A stretch of DNA of 64,000 nt from Anomaloglossus baeobatrachus (taxonomy: Eukaryota; Chordata; Amphibia; Anura; Aromobatidae). The number at the start of each line of letters is the position of its first letter. Position 1 is the stretch's first letter. Below, in pieces: positions 22,035 to 35,520 of this stretch. A program made the position numbers and the translations under genes. A model generated the notes under the pieces. The model ran no database searches and had not been told where the DNA came from. It worked only from the letters and a program-made list of their open reading frames with translations. The stretch lies in assembly GCF_048569485.1 (NCBI RefSeq), contig NC_134357.1, positions 112,728,244 through 112,792,243 on the forward strand, in the 5' to 3' direction.

Positions 22035-24710
22035 TTACCTGAGATTGCCACGTACGCCTTGGGGATCTTGTCGTGTCCTGCAGCCAGCATTCTCTCGGAA
22101 CCTGTCTTCAGTGCTGCTGGGGGTCTGCTGGCAGATAAGCACACGCGTATGTCCACTGACAATGTGGACATGGCTTTCAGAGGACTTGTCTTCCCCCGGG
22201 TCATCCAGGGGACGGGAAAGGCACACGTATTTTTGAGAGTGCTTCATGCAAAGCATCTTTTTCTTTTTCAAAAGGGGGGTCAACTGATGCCAGTCAAGTG
22301 GGGTGTGTGTGGCCCAATTAGTGGCAACGAGGGAGACTGTGGTTGGAGTCCCCTCTCTGTGTTTCTAAAAGAACCAAGATGAACAAGTCATGGCTCTCAG
22401 AGGACTTTTCTTCCCCTGGGTCAGCCAGGGGACGGGAAAGGCACGCGTATTTTTGAGAGTGCTTCATGCAAAGCATTTGTTTCATTTTTGAAAAGGGGGA
22501 TCAAGTGATGCCAGTCAAGTGGGGTGTGTGTGGCCCAATTAGTGGAAACGAGGGAGACTGTGGTTGGAGTCCCCTCGCTGTGTTTCTAAAAGAACCAAAA
22601 TGAACAAATCATGGCTCTCAGAGGACTTGTCTTCCCCTGGGTCATCCAGGGGACGGGAAAGGCACGCGTATTTTTGAGAGTGCTTCATGCAAAGCATCTG
22701 TTTCATTTTGAAAAGGGGGATCAACTGATGTCAGTCAAGTGGGGTGTGTGTGGCCCAATTAGTGGAAATGAGGGAGACTGTGGTTGGAGTCCCCTCGCTG
22801 TGTTTTACATGATTTTTGAAGGGCATGACATGCCTAAGAGGTTGAGTTTCATCATCTGCAACTTGTTGGCAACAGAAAGGCTGCCTTTACACCCTTTTGA
22901 GACCGAGGATTTTCGAGACCTTATGCCCATTGCAGTGCCCCAAGAGCCGATGGCCAGTCGTCACTCCTTCTCCAAGAAAGGCGTGCCCGCGCTACCACAG
23001 TAGGTCGTACACAACCTCACCGATTCCTTGAGAAACTCTGTGTCTGACAGGGTGCATTTCAACACAGATACTTGGACCAGTAAGCATGGACAGGGGAGTT
23101 ACATGTTGCTGACTGGGCACTGGGTAACTATGGTGAGAGATGGAGAAGGGTTTGCTGTACAAGTCTTGCCGTCCCCACGACTTGTGTGTCAATCTTTCCT
23201 CTGTATGTACAAGTTCCTCCACTGCTTCTGCCTCCTCAACCTCGTGTGGGTCCTCCACCTCGGCCCAAACCCTGTGTGATCAGTCCACCCTTCCTTGTAA
23301 CTGCGCCCAAGGAATCCCACACACCTCCTTACTATGCTGGCAGCACAGCTCAAGGCCATCAGGCAGTCAAATGTTTACTTTGAAATGTAGGGGAAATGTG
23401 AGACACCGCTGAGGAATTGTGGACGGTTACCTCTGGAGAGTGAGACCGAGTTTCATCAATGGTTGTCTCCACTCAACCAGCAGCCAGGGAAGGTCGGGTG
23501 CGACAATGATGCAAACCAGTCTGCGACCCTTCTTCAGGGCAATGTGGAACACGTGCCTTGTATGGCTCACGTGTTGAACCTGGTTGTCCAGCAATTTTTA
23601 AAATACCATCCCGGCCTACATGGCCTTGTGCAGCGGACACGCTGCTATGTGCTCACTTTCATCCTTCGCACCCAGCAGCTCAACAACTTTCATCGCTCCT
23701 GAAGTCTTAGGGTCTGGCGGTTAAACGCCGGAAATGCGATGTTCCGACACGCAGGAATTGGAATCTGCACATGTTGCAGCGTCTGTGGCAGCACCGCAGA
23801 GCCCTGCTGAAATACGGTATGATGTATACCCTGGGCTAACTTGATCCAGAGATGGTGCAGATCACGCTGCTGGAGTGGTGTCAGATCAAGGACCTATGCA
23901 CCCTTCTACACAGTTTACAAATGTCGACGAAGATGTTTAGCACTAGCGATGCCATTCTCAGCGTGACAATTCTGGTCATCTACAAGATGGAGCACACTGT
24001 AAGCATTATTCAGAGTCAGGTGTTGGTCCAAGAGGAAGGGGAGGAAGTACAGGAGGAGTCATATGCAGAAGGGATAATAAGATGTACAAGGTCCATACGT
24101 TGAGCGGCACCTAGACGGCAGTCATGGTGGGGGATAGGGATTAACAAGGGCGCATAGTATCAGCAAAAATTGTTGAGGAAGGTGCAGGAGCCCATGAAGA
24201 AATGGAGGACGAACTGGCGATGGGCATGGAAGACTCAGCAGATGAGTGAGAGCTTGCTCACATTTCGGTTGTGCGAGGTTGGGGGGAGAGGGCAGAGGAA
24301 GGAGGCACGATTCTCACCTCTCTTCCACCAACACACCAAGGACTTGGTCCTCCTGGATGCACAAGACACATGAGCGCCTTCTTGCTGCACTACCTACAAC
24401 ATGACCCTCGGATTGTACGAATTCGAAGTAATGCTAACTACTGGGTTGCCACACTGTTAGATCCCCGGTACAAGACAAAATTTGGCGAAATAATTCCTGC
24501 CATAGAAAGGGACGCACGTACACAGGAGTATCTGCAGAAGGTGGTACGCAATCTTAGATCTGCTTTTCCACTAAACACCAGTGCTGCACAGAGTGAATCT
24601 CAATGCTTTGTCATGGATAGGAGGAAATGGTCTTTTACTTGTCCACATCTGAGGGACCGAGGGCTGGCTGCTGTGCTGAGATGGCGTTGAGTACGGTGTC
24701 CCTGCAGAGT
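22035..24710 (+). pseudogene. Decayed and rearranged BED-type hAT transposase
   Basis: The homologous blocks match the intact protein at 41134. VHFNTDTWTSKHGQGSYMLL (near 23056) holds the first catalytic Asp. GKVGCDNDANQ and PCMAHVLNLVVQQF (near 23490-23610) hold the second Asp and the Cys/His motif. NANYWVATLLDPRYKTKF (near 24432) lies further on. Frames are broken many times. The C-terminal dimerisation block, CPAASILSEPVFSAAGG with the catalytic-Glu region, lies upstream of all these at 22070-22130, so the order is C-terminus then core. No BED zinc finger was found. It cannot be functional; mobility would need an enzyme supplied elsewhere. Confidence 0.85.
22172..22814. repeat. Three tandem copies of a 220-bp unit
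   Basis: The landmark AGGACTTGTCTTCCCC or a close variant recurs at 22181, 22401 and 22622, so the unit is 220-221 bp. Copies differ at few positions. The first copy starts directly after the hAT C-terminal motif, so the unit derives from the element's own 3' coding/UTR region. Confidence 0.9.
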
Positions 24711-24839
24711 TGCACTTTTGGTCATATACCAAATGAGTTGAAAAAGGACAAATGCTGGTGGAAAGGGGAACGGGTGTGTTGGAAAGGGGAAAAAAGTTTT
24801 TGTCCGTGGGTTTGGTGGTTAAGCAAAAGTAACATTTGA

Positions 24840-26190
24840 TGAAGAAACACCATCTGTTACGGTGGGACTGGCAGATTTGGATAAGGTGGTATATACTATG
24901 TTACCGCTATATAACGAAAATTAATAAGAAAAGAAAGAGAAAGGTATATATCCCCATCAGCAGTCAATGTCCACCGTGCTCCCAGATGGAAAAGGAGAGG
25001 TTGGCAACTGGAAGGTTAGGTGGAGGATACAGATCTGTATGGCTATGAAACTAATAGTTGCCTGAACCGAGTTAGACGCCACTCGGATCTGGAGACTGGG
25101 AGCCCTGTTAGCGTCACAGGGTCCACACGCCCACCCAGCCCAGGAACTCCCTGTTAACATCACAGTGGCCATTCAGTACGCTGACCGTGTGCATTGGGGC
25201 CACACCTGTGGACAGCAGGCGCATCAGCAGCAGCAGGCCTGTTAATGCCACTGGGCTGCAGAAGCAGGACTTGTAGGACAGCAGCTGGTCTTAACCGTTC
25301 TGCGTTACCAACTGTGGTGGCCGCCTGCATCGACGACCTATCCCTGCCTACCTCTGGCCTAAAGCCGCAATGGGTTCAACACATGGAGGTGTGCTCTTTC
25401 GGAGCATAATAGAAGACTGTGCACCTCCTTGTTGGCTCCAGCCCGTTTTATAACCTGGGTCCGCCCCAAACCAGGGTGGACCACAATGCACCTCCTGGAG
25501 ACAAAAGCAGAGTGACACGTCATGAGTGGCATAACTAGCGTCCTATTTGGAACCGCAACTTCAATAATGACCTCATGGCTGCCACGACACAAACACCTCA
25601 CCAGTCATCGTCTGACCATCAATAATGAGGTGACAAGTCATAGGGGCGGGCCTCTGCAAGCCATTTGGGAGTGGCCTGGCCACATCGTCAGGACACCTGA
25701 TGCCCTGTGGTCTATATGGGCCCCCCCACATCAGGGGCAGGGCCAAAGAGTTCATTACCGGACCTAGTTTCTGATGCAGTAAGTGCCTGAGCATGGTCAG
25801 TTGCATGAAATAGAGTCTCTGAAAAAAGACTATCAGCTTTAGCATGGTGTCTCGGCACAAAATAGGACTTAGACCCGGCACGGAATGCAAGTACCTGTGC
25901 AAAGAGGCTTTTCACACTAAGTGTGGGAGCATGCGCTGTATCCCGAAATGAAGACTTAGCCTCAGGAATGGCACAGTCAGGCTGAGCATACTCACTAGGC
26001 GAAACATTGTAGTTAGGCTGCAGCTGGGGTAAATCGGCACATGCATGCGCACTAGCTGCCTCTCCACACTTAGACGTGGAGGAGAAATTGCTCTTCGGGT
26101 CTGGACTTGGAGATGCTGTCTATGAACAGAAGGAAAAGCTAAAGAAAGCCTCACTTTCTATCCCTCCGAATTATCAAATGCAGCAATGAA
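24840..26190. other. Interior of the giant hAT, unclassified
   Basis: No open transposase homology remains. 25190-25320 repeats CAGCAGC/CACTGG-type words. 25500-25760 contains TCATGAGTGGC/CAATAATGAGGTGAC inverted-looking words. The last 60 bases (26150-26210) are similar to 35572-35636 on the far side of the satellite. Confidence 0.4.
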
Positions 26191-26199
26191 TTCCCTGAG

Positions 26200-29100
26200 T
26201 TTGCTATAACATTAGCGTAGCAAAATGTGCATGAGGGTGTCCTGCACAGGTGCTAGAAATAGCTTGGCACCAGTGGGGCACTAATGGAGTACAACATCCA
26301 GTTCTATGATGCCACTAAATGGCAGTATTTTTTGCTATCATTATAGCTTATTAAAAACAGAGCAGGAGGGTGTCATGCAGAGGTGCTAGAAATAGCTTGT
26401 CACCAGTGGGGCACTAATGGAATACAACAGCCAGTTCTATGATGCCACTAAATGGCAGTATTTTTTGCTATCATTATAGCTTATTAAAAACAGAGCAGGA
26501 GGGTGTCCTGCACAGGTGCTGCACATAGATTTGCACCAGTGGGGCACTAATGGAGTACAAAAGCCACTTCTTGTATGCCACTAAGTTCACTCAGTGTTTG
26601 CTAGTATAATGGCTTAGTAACAAGGAGTTTGAGTGTGCAATGCAGGCAGAGGTGCTGCAAATATTTTTGCGCTAGTGGGACAATACAGAAGTCCAACAGC
26701 CACTTTTAGGATGCCACTAGGTTCAATCAGTGTTTGCTAGTATAATTGCTTAGTAACAATGAGTTTGAGTGTGCAGTGCAGGCAGACGTGCTGCAAATAT
26801 CTGTGCACTACTGGGGCAATACAGCAGTCTAACAGCCACGTTAAGGATGCCACTAAGTTCACTCAGTGTTTGCTAGTATAATGGCCTAGTAACAATGAGT
26901 TTGAGTGTGCAATGCAGGCAGACGTGCTGCAAATATCTGTGCACTACTGGGGCAATACAGCAGTCCAACAGCCACGTTTAGGATGCCACTAAGTTCACTC
27001 AGTGTTTGCTAGTATAATGGCTTAGTAACAATGAGTTGGAGTGTGCAATGCAGGCAGACGTGCTGCAAATATCTGTGCACTACTGGGACTATACAGAAGT
27101 ACAATAGCCACGTTTAGGATGCCACTAAGTTCACTCAGTGTTTGCTAGTATAATGGCCTAGTAACAATGAGTTTGAGTGTGCAATGCAGGCAGACGTGCT
27201 GCAAATATCTGTGCACTACTGGGGCAATACAGCAGTCCAACAGCCACGTTTAGGATGCCACTAAGTTCACTCAGTGTTTGCTAGTATAATGGCTTAGTAA
27301 CAATGAGTTGGAGTGTGCAATGCAGGCAGACGTGCTGCAAATATCTTTGCGCTAGTGGGACTATACAGAAGTCCAATAGCCACGTTTAGGATGCCACTAA
27401 GTTCACTCAGTGTTTGCTAGTATAATGGCTTAGTAACAATGAGTTTGAGTGTGCAATGCAGGCAGACGTGCTGCAAATATCTGTGCACTACTGGGACTAT
27501 ACAGAAGTCCAACAGCCACGTTAAGGATGCCACTAAGTTCAATCAGTGTTTGCTAGTATAATGGCTTAGTAACAATGAGTTTGAGTGTGCAATGCAGGCA
27601 GACGTGCTGCAAATATCTGTGCACTACTGGGACTATACAGAAGTCCAACAGCCACGTTAAGGATGCCACTAAGTTCACTCAGTGTTTGCTAGTATAATGG
27701 CTTAGTAACAATGAGTTTGAGTGTGCAATGCAGGCAGATGTGCTGCAAATATCTTTGCGCTAGTGGGACAATACAGAAGTCCAACAGCCACTTTTAGGAT
27801 GCCACTAGGTTCAATCAGTGTTTGCTAGTATAATGGCTTAGTAACAATGAGTTTGAGTGTGCAATGCAGGCAGACATGCTGCAAATATCTGTGCACTACT
27901 AGGACTATACAGAAGTACAATAGCCACGTTTAGGATGCCACTAAGTTCACTCAGTGTTTGCTAGTATAATGGCCTAGTAACAATGAGTTTGAGTGTGCAA
28001 TGCAGGCAGACGTGCTGCAAATATCTGTGCACTACTGGGGCAATACAGCAGTCCAACAGCCACGTTTAGGATGCCACTAAGTTCAATCAGTGTTTGCTAG
28101 TATAATGGCTTAGTAACAATGAGTTTGAGTGTGCAATGCAGGCAGACGTGCTGAAAATATCTTTGCGCTAGTGGGACTATACAGAAGTCCAATAGCCACG
28201 TTTAGGATGCCACTAAGTTCACTCAGTGTTTACTAGTATAATGGCTTAGTAACAATGAGTTTGAGTGTGCAATGCAGGCAGACGTGCTGCAAATATCTTT
28301 GCGCTAGTGGGACTATACAGAAGTCCAATAGCCACGTTTAGGATGCCACTAAGTTCACTCAGTGTTTGCTAGTATAATGGCTTAGTAACAATGAGTTTGA
28401 GTGTGCAATGCAGGCAGAAGTGCTGCAAATATCTGTGTACTACTGGGACTATACAGAAGTCCAACAGCCACGTCAAGGATGCCACTAAGTATACAGAAGT
28501 CCAACAGCCACGTTAAGGATGCCACTAAGTTCACTCAGTGTTTGCTAGTATAATGGCTTAGTAACAATGAGTTTGAGTGTGCAATGCAGGCAGACGTGCT
28601 GCAAATATCTGTGCACTACTGGGACAATACAGCAGTCCAACAGCCACGTTAAGGATGCCACTAAGTTCACTCAGTGTTTGCTAGTATATTGGCTTAGTAA
28701 CAATGAGTTTGAGTGTGCAATGCAGGCAGACGTGCTGCAAATATCTTTGCGCTAGTGGGACAATACAGAAGTCCAACAGCCACTTTTAAAATGCCACTAG
28801 GTTCAATCAGTGTTTGCTAGTATAATGGCTTAGTAACAATGAGTTGGAGTGTGCAATGCAGGCAGACGTGCTGCAAATATCTGTGCACTACTGGGACTAT
28901 ACAGAAGTACAATAGCCACGTTTAGGATGCCACTAAGTTCACTCAGTGTTTGCTAGTATAATGGCTTAGTAACAATGAGTTGGAGTGTGCAATGCAGGCA
29001 GACGTGCTGTAAATATCTTTGCGCTAGTGGGACTATACAGAAGTCCAATAGCCACGTTTAGGATGCCACTAAGTTCACTCAGTGTTTGCTAGTATAATGG

Positions 29101-32100
29101 CTTAGTAACAATGAGTTTGAGTGTGCAATGCAGGCAGATGTGCTGCAAATATCTTTGCGCTAGTGGGACTATACAGAAGTCCAATAGCCACGTTTAGGAT
29201 GCCACTAAGTTCACTCAGTGTTTGCTAGTATAATGGCTTAGTAACAATGAGTTTGAGTGTGCAATGCAGGCAGACGTGCTGCAAATATCTGTGCACTAAA
29301 GGGACTATACAGAAGTCCAACAGCCACGTTAAGGATGCCACTAAGTTCACTCAGTGTTTGCTAGTATAATGGCTTAGTAACAATGACTTTGAGTGTGCAA
29401 TGCAGGCAGACGTGCTGCAAATATCTGTGCACTACTGGGACAATACAGCAGTCCAACAGCCACGTTAAGGATGCCACTAAGTTCATTCAGTGTTTGCTAG
29501 TATAATGGCTTAGTAACAATGAGTTTGAGTGTGCAATGCAGGCAGACGTGCTGCAAATATCTTTGCGCTAGTGGGACTATACAGAAGTCCAATAGCCACG
29601 TTTAGGATGCCACTAAGTTCACTCAGTGTTTGCTAGTATAATGGCTTAGTAACAATGAGTTTGAGTGTGCAATGCAGGCAGACGTGCTGCAAATATCTGT
29701 GCACTACTGGGACTATACAGAAGTCCAACAGCCACGTTAAGGATGCCACTAAGTTCACTCAGTGTTTGCTAGTATAATGGCTTAGTAACAATGAGTTTGA
29801 GTGTGCAATGCAGGCAGACGTGCTGCAAATATCTGTGCACTACTGGGACTATACAGAAGTACAATAGCCACGTTTAGGATGCCACTAAGTTCACTCAGTG
29901 TTTGCTAGTATAATGGCCTAGTAACAACGAGTTTGAGTGTGCAATGCAGGCAGACGTGCTGCAAATATCTTTGCGCTAGTGGGACTATACAGAAGTCCAA
30001 TAGCCACGTTTAGGATGCCACTAAGTTCACTCAGTGTTTGCTAGTATAATGGCTTAGTAACAATGAGTTGGAGTGTGCAATGCAGGCAGACGTGCTGCAA
30101 ATATCTTTGCGCTAGTGTGACTATACAGAAGTCCAATAGCCACGTTTAGGATGCCACTAAGTTCACTCAGTGTTTGCTAGTATAATGGCTTAGTAACAAT
30201 GAGTTTGAGTGTGCAATGCAGGCAGACGTGCTGCAAATATCTTTGCGCTAGTGGGACTATAAAGAAGTCCAATAGCCACGTTTAGGATGCCACTAAGTTC
30301 ACTCAGTGTTTGCTAGTATAATGGCTTAGTAACAATGAGTTTGAGTGTGCAATGGAGGCAGACGTGCTGCAAATATCTGTGCACTACTGTGACAATACAG
30401 CAGTCCAACAGCCACGTTAAGGATGCCACTAAGTTCACTCAGTGTTTGCTAGTATATTGGCTTAGTAACAATGAGTTTGAGTGTGCAATGCAGGCAGACG
30501 TGCTGCAAATATCTTTGCGCTAGTGGGACAATACAGAAGTCCAACAGCCACTTTTAGGATGCCACTAGGTTCAATCAGTGTTTGCTAGTATAATGGCTTA
30601 GTAACAATGAGTTTGAGTGTGCAATGCAGGCAGACGTGCTGCAAATATCTGTGCACTACTGGGACAATACAGCAGTCCAACAGCCACGTTTAGGATGCCA
30701 CTAAGTTCACTCAGTGTTTGCTAGTATAATGGCTTAGCAACAATGAGTTTGAGTGTGCAATGCAGGCAGACATGCTGCAAATATCTTTGCGCTAGTGGGA
30801 CTATACAGAAGTCCAATAGCCAGGTTTAGGATGCCACTAAGTTCACTCAGTGTTTGCTAGTATAATGGCTTAGTAACAATGAGTTTGAGTGTGCAATGCA
30901 GGCAGACGTGCTGCAAATGTCTGTGCACTACAGGGACTATACAGAAGTCCAACAGCTACGTTAAGGATGCCACTAAGTTCACTCAGTGTTTGCTAGTATA
31001 ATGGCTTAGTAACAATGAGTTTGAGTGTGCAATGCAGGCAGACGTGCTGCAAATATATGTGCACTACTGGGACAATACAGCAGTCCAACAGCCACGTTAA
31101 GGATGCCACTAAGTTCATTCAGTGTTTGCTAGTATAATGGCTTAGTAACAATGAGTTTGAGTGTGCAATGCAGGCAGACGTGCTGCAAATATCTTTGCGC
31201 TAGTGGGACTATACAGAAGTCCAATAGCCACGTTTAGGATGCCACTAAGTTCACTCAGTGTTTGCTAGTATAATGGCTTAGTAACAATGAGTTTGAGTGT
31301 GCAATGCAGGCAGACGTGCTGCAAATATCTGTGCACTACTGGGACTATACAGAAGTCCAACAGCCACGTTAAGGATGCCACTAAGTTCACTCAGTGTTTG
31401 CTAGTATAATGGCTTAGTAACAATGAGTTTGAGTGTGCAATGCAGGCAGACGTGCTGCAAATATCTGTGCACTACTGGGACTATACAGAAGTACAATAGC
31501 CACGTTTAGGATGCCACTAAGTTCACTCAGTGTTTGCTAGTATAATGGCCTAGTAACAACGAGTTTGAGTGTGCAATGCAGGCAGACGTGCTGCAAATAT
31601 CTTTGCGCTAGTGGGACTATACAGAAGTCCAATAGCCACGTTTAGGATGCCACTAAGTTCACTCAGTGTTTGCTAGTATAATGGCTTAGTAACAATGAGT
31701 TGGAGTGTGCAATGCAGGCAGACGTGCTGCAAATATCTTTGCGCTAGTGGGACTATACAGAAGTCCAATAGCCACGTTTAGGATGCCACTAAGTTCACTC
31801 AGTGTTTGCTAGTATAATGGCTTAGTAACAATGAGTTTGAGTGTGCAATGGAGGCAGACGTGCTGCAAATATCTGTGCACTACTGGGACAATACAGCAGT
31901 CCAACAGCCACGTTAAGGATGCCACTAAGTTCACTCAGTGTTTGCTAGTATATTGGCTTAGTAACAATGAGTTTGAGTGTGCAATGCAGGCAGACGTGCT
32001 GCAAATATCTTTGCGCTAGTGGGACAATACAGAAGTCCAACAGCCACTTTTAGGATGCCACTAGGTTCAATCAGTGTTTGCTAGTATAATGGCTTAGTAA

Positions 32101-35100
32101 CAATGAGTTTGAGTGTGCAATGCAGGCAGACGTGCTGCAAATATCTGTGCACTACTGGGACAATACAGCAGTCCAACAGCCACGTTTAGGATGCCACTAA
32201 GTTCACTCAGTGTTTGCTAGTATAATAGCTTAGCAACAATGAGTTTGAGTGTGCAATGCAGGCAGACGTGCTGCAAATATCTTTGCGCTAGTGGGACTAT
32301 ACAGAAGTCCAATAGCCACGTTTAGGATGCCATTAAGTTCACTCAGTGTTTGCTAGTATAATGGCTTAGTAACAATGAGTTTGAGTGTGCAATGCAGGCA
32401 GACGTGCTGCAAATATCTGTGCACTACAGGGACTATACAGAAGTCCAACAGCCACGTTAAGGATGCCACTAAGTTCACTCAGTGTTTGCTAGTATAATGG
32501 CTTAGTAACAATGAGTTTGAGTGTGCAATGCAGGCAGACGTGCTGCAAATATCTGTGCACTACTGGGACAATACAGCAGTCCAACAGCCACGTTAAGGAT
32601 GCCACTAAGTTCATTCAGTGTTTGCTAGTATAATGGCTTAGTAACAATGAGTTTGAGTGTGCAATGCAGGCAGACAAGCTGCAAATATCTTTGCGCTAGT
32701 GGGACAATACAGAAGTCTAACAGCCACTTTTATGATGCCACTAGGTTCAATCAGTGTTTGCTAGTATAATGGCTTAGTAACAATGAGTTTGAGTGTGCAA
32801 TGCAGGCAGACGTGCTGCAAATATCTGTGCACTACTGGGGCAATACAGCAGTCCAACAGCCACGTTTAGGATGCCACTAAGTTCACTCAGTGTTTGCTAG
32901 TATAATGGCTTAGTAACAATGAGTTGGAGTGTGCAATGCAGGCAGACGTGCTGCAAATATCTTTGCGCTAGTGGGACTATACAGAAGTCCAATAGCCACG
33001 TTTAGGATGCCACTAAGTTCACTCAGTGTTTGCTAGTATAATGGCTTAGTAACAATGAGTTTGAGTGTGCAATGCAGGCAGACATGCTGCAAATATCTTT
33101 GCGCTAGTGGGACTATACATAAGTCCAATAGCCACGTTTAGGATGCCACTAAGTTCACTCAGTGTTTGCTAGTATAATGGCTTAGTAACAATGAGTTTGA
33201 GTGTGCAATGCAGGCAGACGTGCTGCAAATATCTGTGCACTACTGGGGCAATACAGCAGTCCAACAGCCACGTTTAGGATGCCACTAAGTTCACTCAGTG
33301 TTTGCTAGTATAATGGCTTAGTAACAATGAGTTTGAGTGTGCAATGCAGGCAGACGTGCTGCAAATATCTTTGCGCTAGTGGGACAATACAGAAGTCCAA
33401 CAGCCACTTTTGGGATGCCACTAGGTTCAATCAGTGTTTGCTAGTATAATGGCTTAGTAACAATGAGTTTGAGTGTGCAATGCAGGCAGACGTGCTGCAA
33501 ATATCTGTGCACTACTGGGACTATACAGAAGTCCAACAGCCACGTTAAGGATGCCACTAAGTTCACTCAGTGTTTGCTAGTATAATGGCCTAGTAACAAT
33601 GAGTTTGAGTGTGCAATGCAGGCAGACAAGCTGCAAATATCTTTGCGCTAGTGGGACAATACATAAGTCTAACAGCCACTTTTATGATGCCACTAGGTTC
33701 AATCAGTGTTTGCTAGTATAATGGCTTAGTAACAATGAGTTTGAGTGTGCAATGCAGGCAGACGTGCTGCAAATATCTGTGCACTACTGGGGCAATACAG
33801 CAGTCCAACAGCCACGTTTAGGATGCCACTAAGTTCACTCAGTGTTTGCTAGTATAATGGCTTAGTAACAATGAGTTGGAGTGTGCAATGCAGGCAGACG
33901 TGCTGCAAATATCTTTGCGCTAGTGGGACTATACAGAAGTCCAATAGCCACGTTTAGGATGCCACTAAGTTCACTCAGTGTTTGCTAGTATAATGGCTTA
34001 GTAACAATGAGTTTGAGTGTGCAATGCAGGCAGACATGCTGCAAATATCTTTGCGCTAGTGGGACTATACAGAAGTCCAATAGCCACGTTTAGGATGCCA
34101 CTAAGTTCACTCAGTGTTTGCTAGTATAATGGCTTAGTAACAATGAGTTTGAGTGTGCAATGCAGGCAGACGTGCTGCAAATATCTGTGCACTACTGGGG
34201 CAATACAGCAGTCCAACAGCCACGTTTAGGATGCCACTAAGTTCACTCAGTGTTTGCTAGTATAATGGCTTAGTAACAATGAGTTTGAGTGTGCAATGCA
34301 GGCAGACGTGCTGCAAATATCTTTGCGCTAGTGGGACAATACAGAAGTCCAACAGCCACTTTTGGGATGCCACTAGGTTCAATCAGTGTTTGCTAGTATA
34401 ATGGCTTAGTAACAATGAGTTTGAGTGTGCAATGCAGGCAGACGTGCTGCAAATATCTGTGCACTACTGGGACTATACAGAAGTCCAACAGCCACGTTAA
34501 GGATGCCACTAAGTTCACTCAGTGTTTGCTAGTATAATGGCCTAGTAACAATGAGTTTGAGTGTGCAATGCAGGCAGTCTTGCTGCAAATATCTGTGCAC
34601 TACTGGGACAATACAGCAGTCCAACAGCCACGTTAAGGATGCCACTAAGTTCACTCAGTGTTTGCTAGTATAATGGCTTAGTAACAATGAGTTTGAGTGT
34701 GCAATGCAGGCAGACAAGCTGCAAATATCTTTGCGCTAGTGGACAATACAGAAGTCTAACAGCCACTTTTAGGATGCCACTAGGTTCAATCAGTGTTTGC
34801 TAGTATAATGGCTTAGTAACAATGAGTTTGAGTGTGCAATGCAGGCAGACGTGCTGCAAATATCTGTGCACTACTGGGGCAATACAGCAGTCCAACAGCC
34901 ACGTTTAGGATGCCACTAAGTTCACTCAGTGTTTGCTAGTATAATGGCTTAGTAACAATGAGTTTGAGTGTGCAATGCAGGCAGATGTGCTGCAAATATC
35001 TGTGCACTACTGGGACTATACAGAAGTCCAACAGCCACATTAAGGATGCCACTAAGTTAACTCAGTGTTTGCTAGTATAATGGCTTAGTAACAATGAGTT

Positions 35101-35520
35101 GGAGTGTGCAATGCAGGCAGACGTGCTGCAAATATCTTTGCGCTAGTGGGGCTATACAGAAGTCCAACAGCCTCTTTTAGGATGCCACTAGGTTCAATCA
35201 GTGTTTGCTAGTATAATGGCTTAGTAACAATGAGTTTGAGTGTGCAATGCAGGCAGACGTGCTGCAAATATCTTTGCGCTAGTGGGACAATACAGAAGTC
35301 CAACAGCCACTTTTAGGATGCCACTAGGTTCAATCAGTGTTTGCTAGTATAATGGCTTAGTAACAGTGAGTTTGAGTGTGCAATCCAGGCAGACGTGCTG
35401 CAAATATCTGTGCACTACTGAGGCAATACAGCAGTCCAACAGCCACGTTAAGGATGCCACTAAGTTCACTCAGTGTTTGCTAGTATAATGGGTTAGTAAC
35501 AATGAGTTGGAGTGTGCAAA
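26200..35520. repeat. 136-bp satellite array, about 68 copies, with higher-order repeats
   Basis: The landmark TCAGTGTTTGCTAGTAT recurs every 136 bp (for example 26591, 26727, 26863, 26999). The first two or three units (26200-26580) are clearly diverged and the rest are highly similar, as expected if the edges escape homogenisation. At least three monomer types alternate, told apart by CTGTGCACTACTGGG versus CTTTGCGCTAGTGGG and by CACGTTAAGG, CACGTTTAGG or CACTTTTAGG. Rare variants recur at 1,496 bp (11 units) and 952 bp (7 units), showing higher-order repeats. It is non-coding; short open frames recur only because of the repeat. Confidence 0.97.

Noticed and set aside
25359-26154. Several 80-110 residue minus-strand frames in the giant hAT
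   Set aside because: No motif, no splice logic and decayed surroundings; they are chance frames.
28567-32019. Three near-identical 62-residue open frames (28567, 30335, 31831)
   Set aside because: All lie in the 136-bp satellite and recur only because of its higher-order repetition.
26200-35520. CRISPR-like regular array
   Set aside because: There are no unique spacers; the whole 136-bp unit repeats, and the context is eukaryotic.
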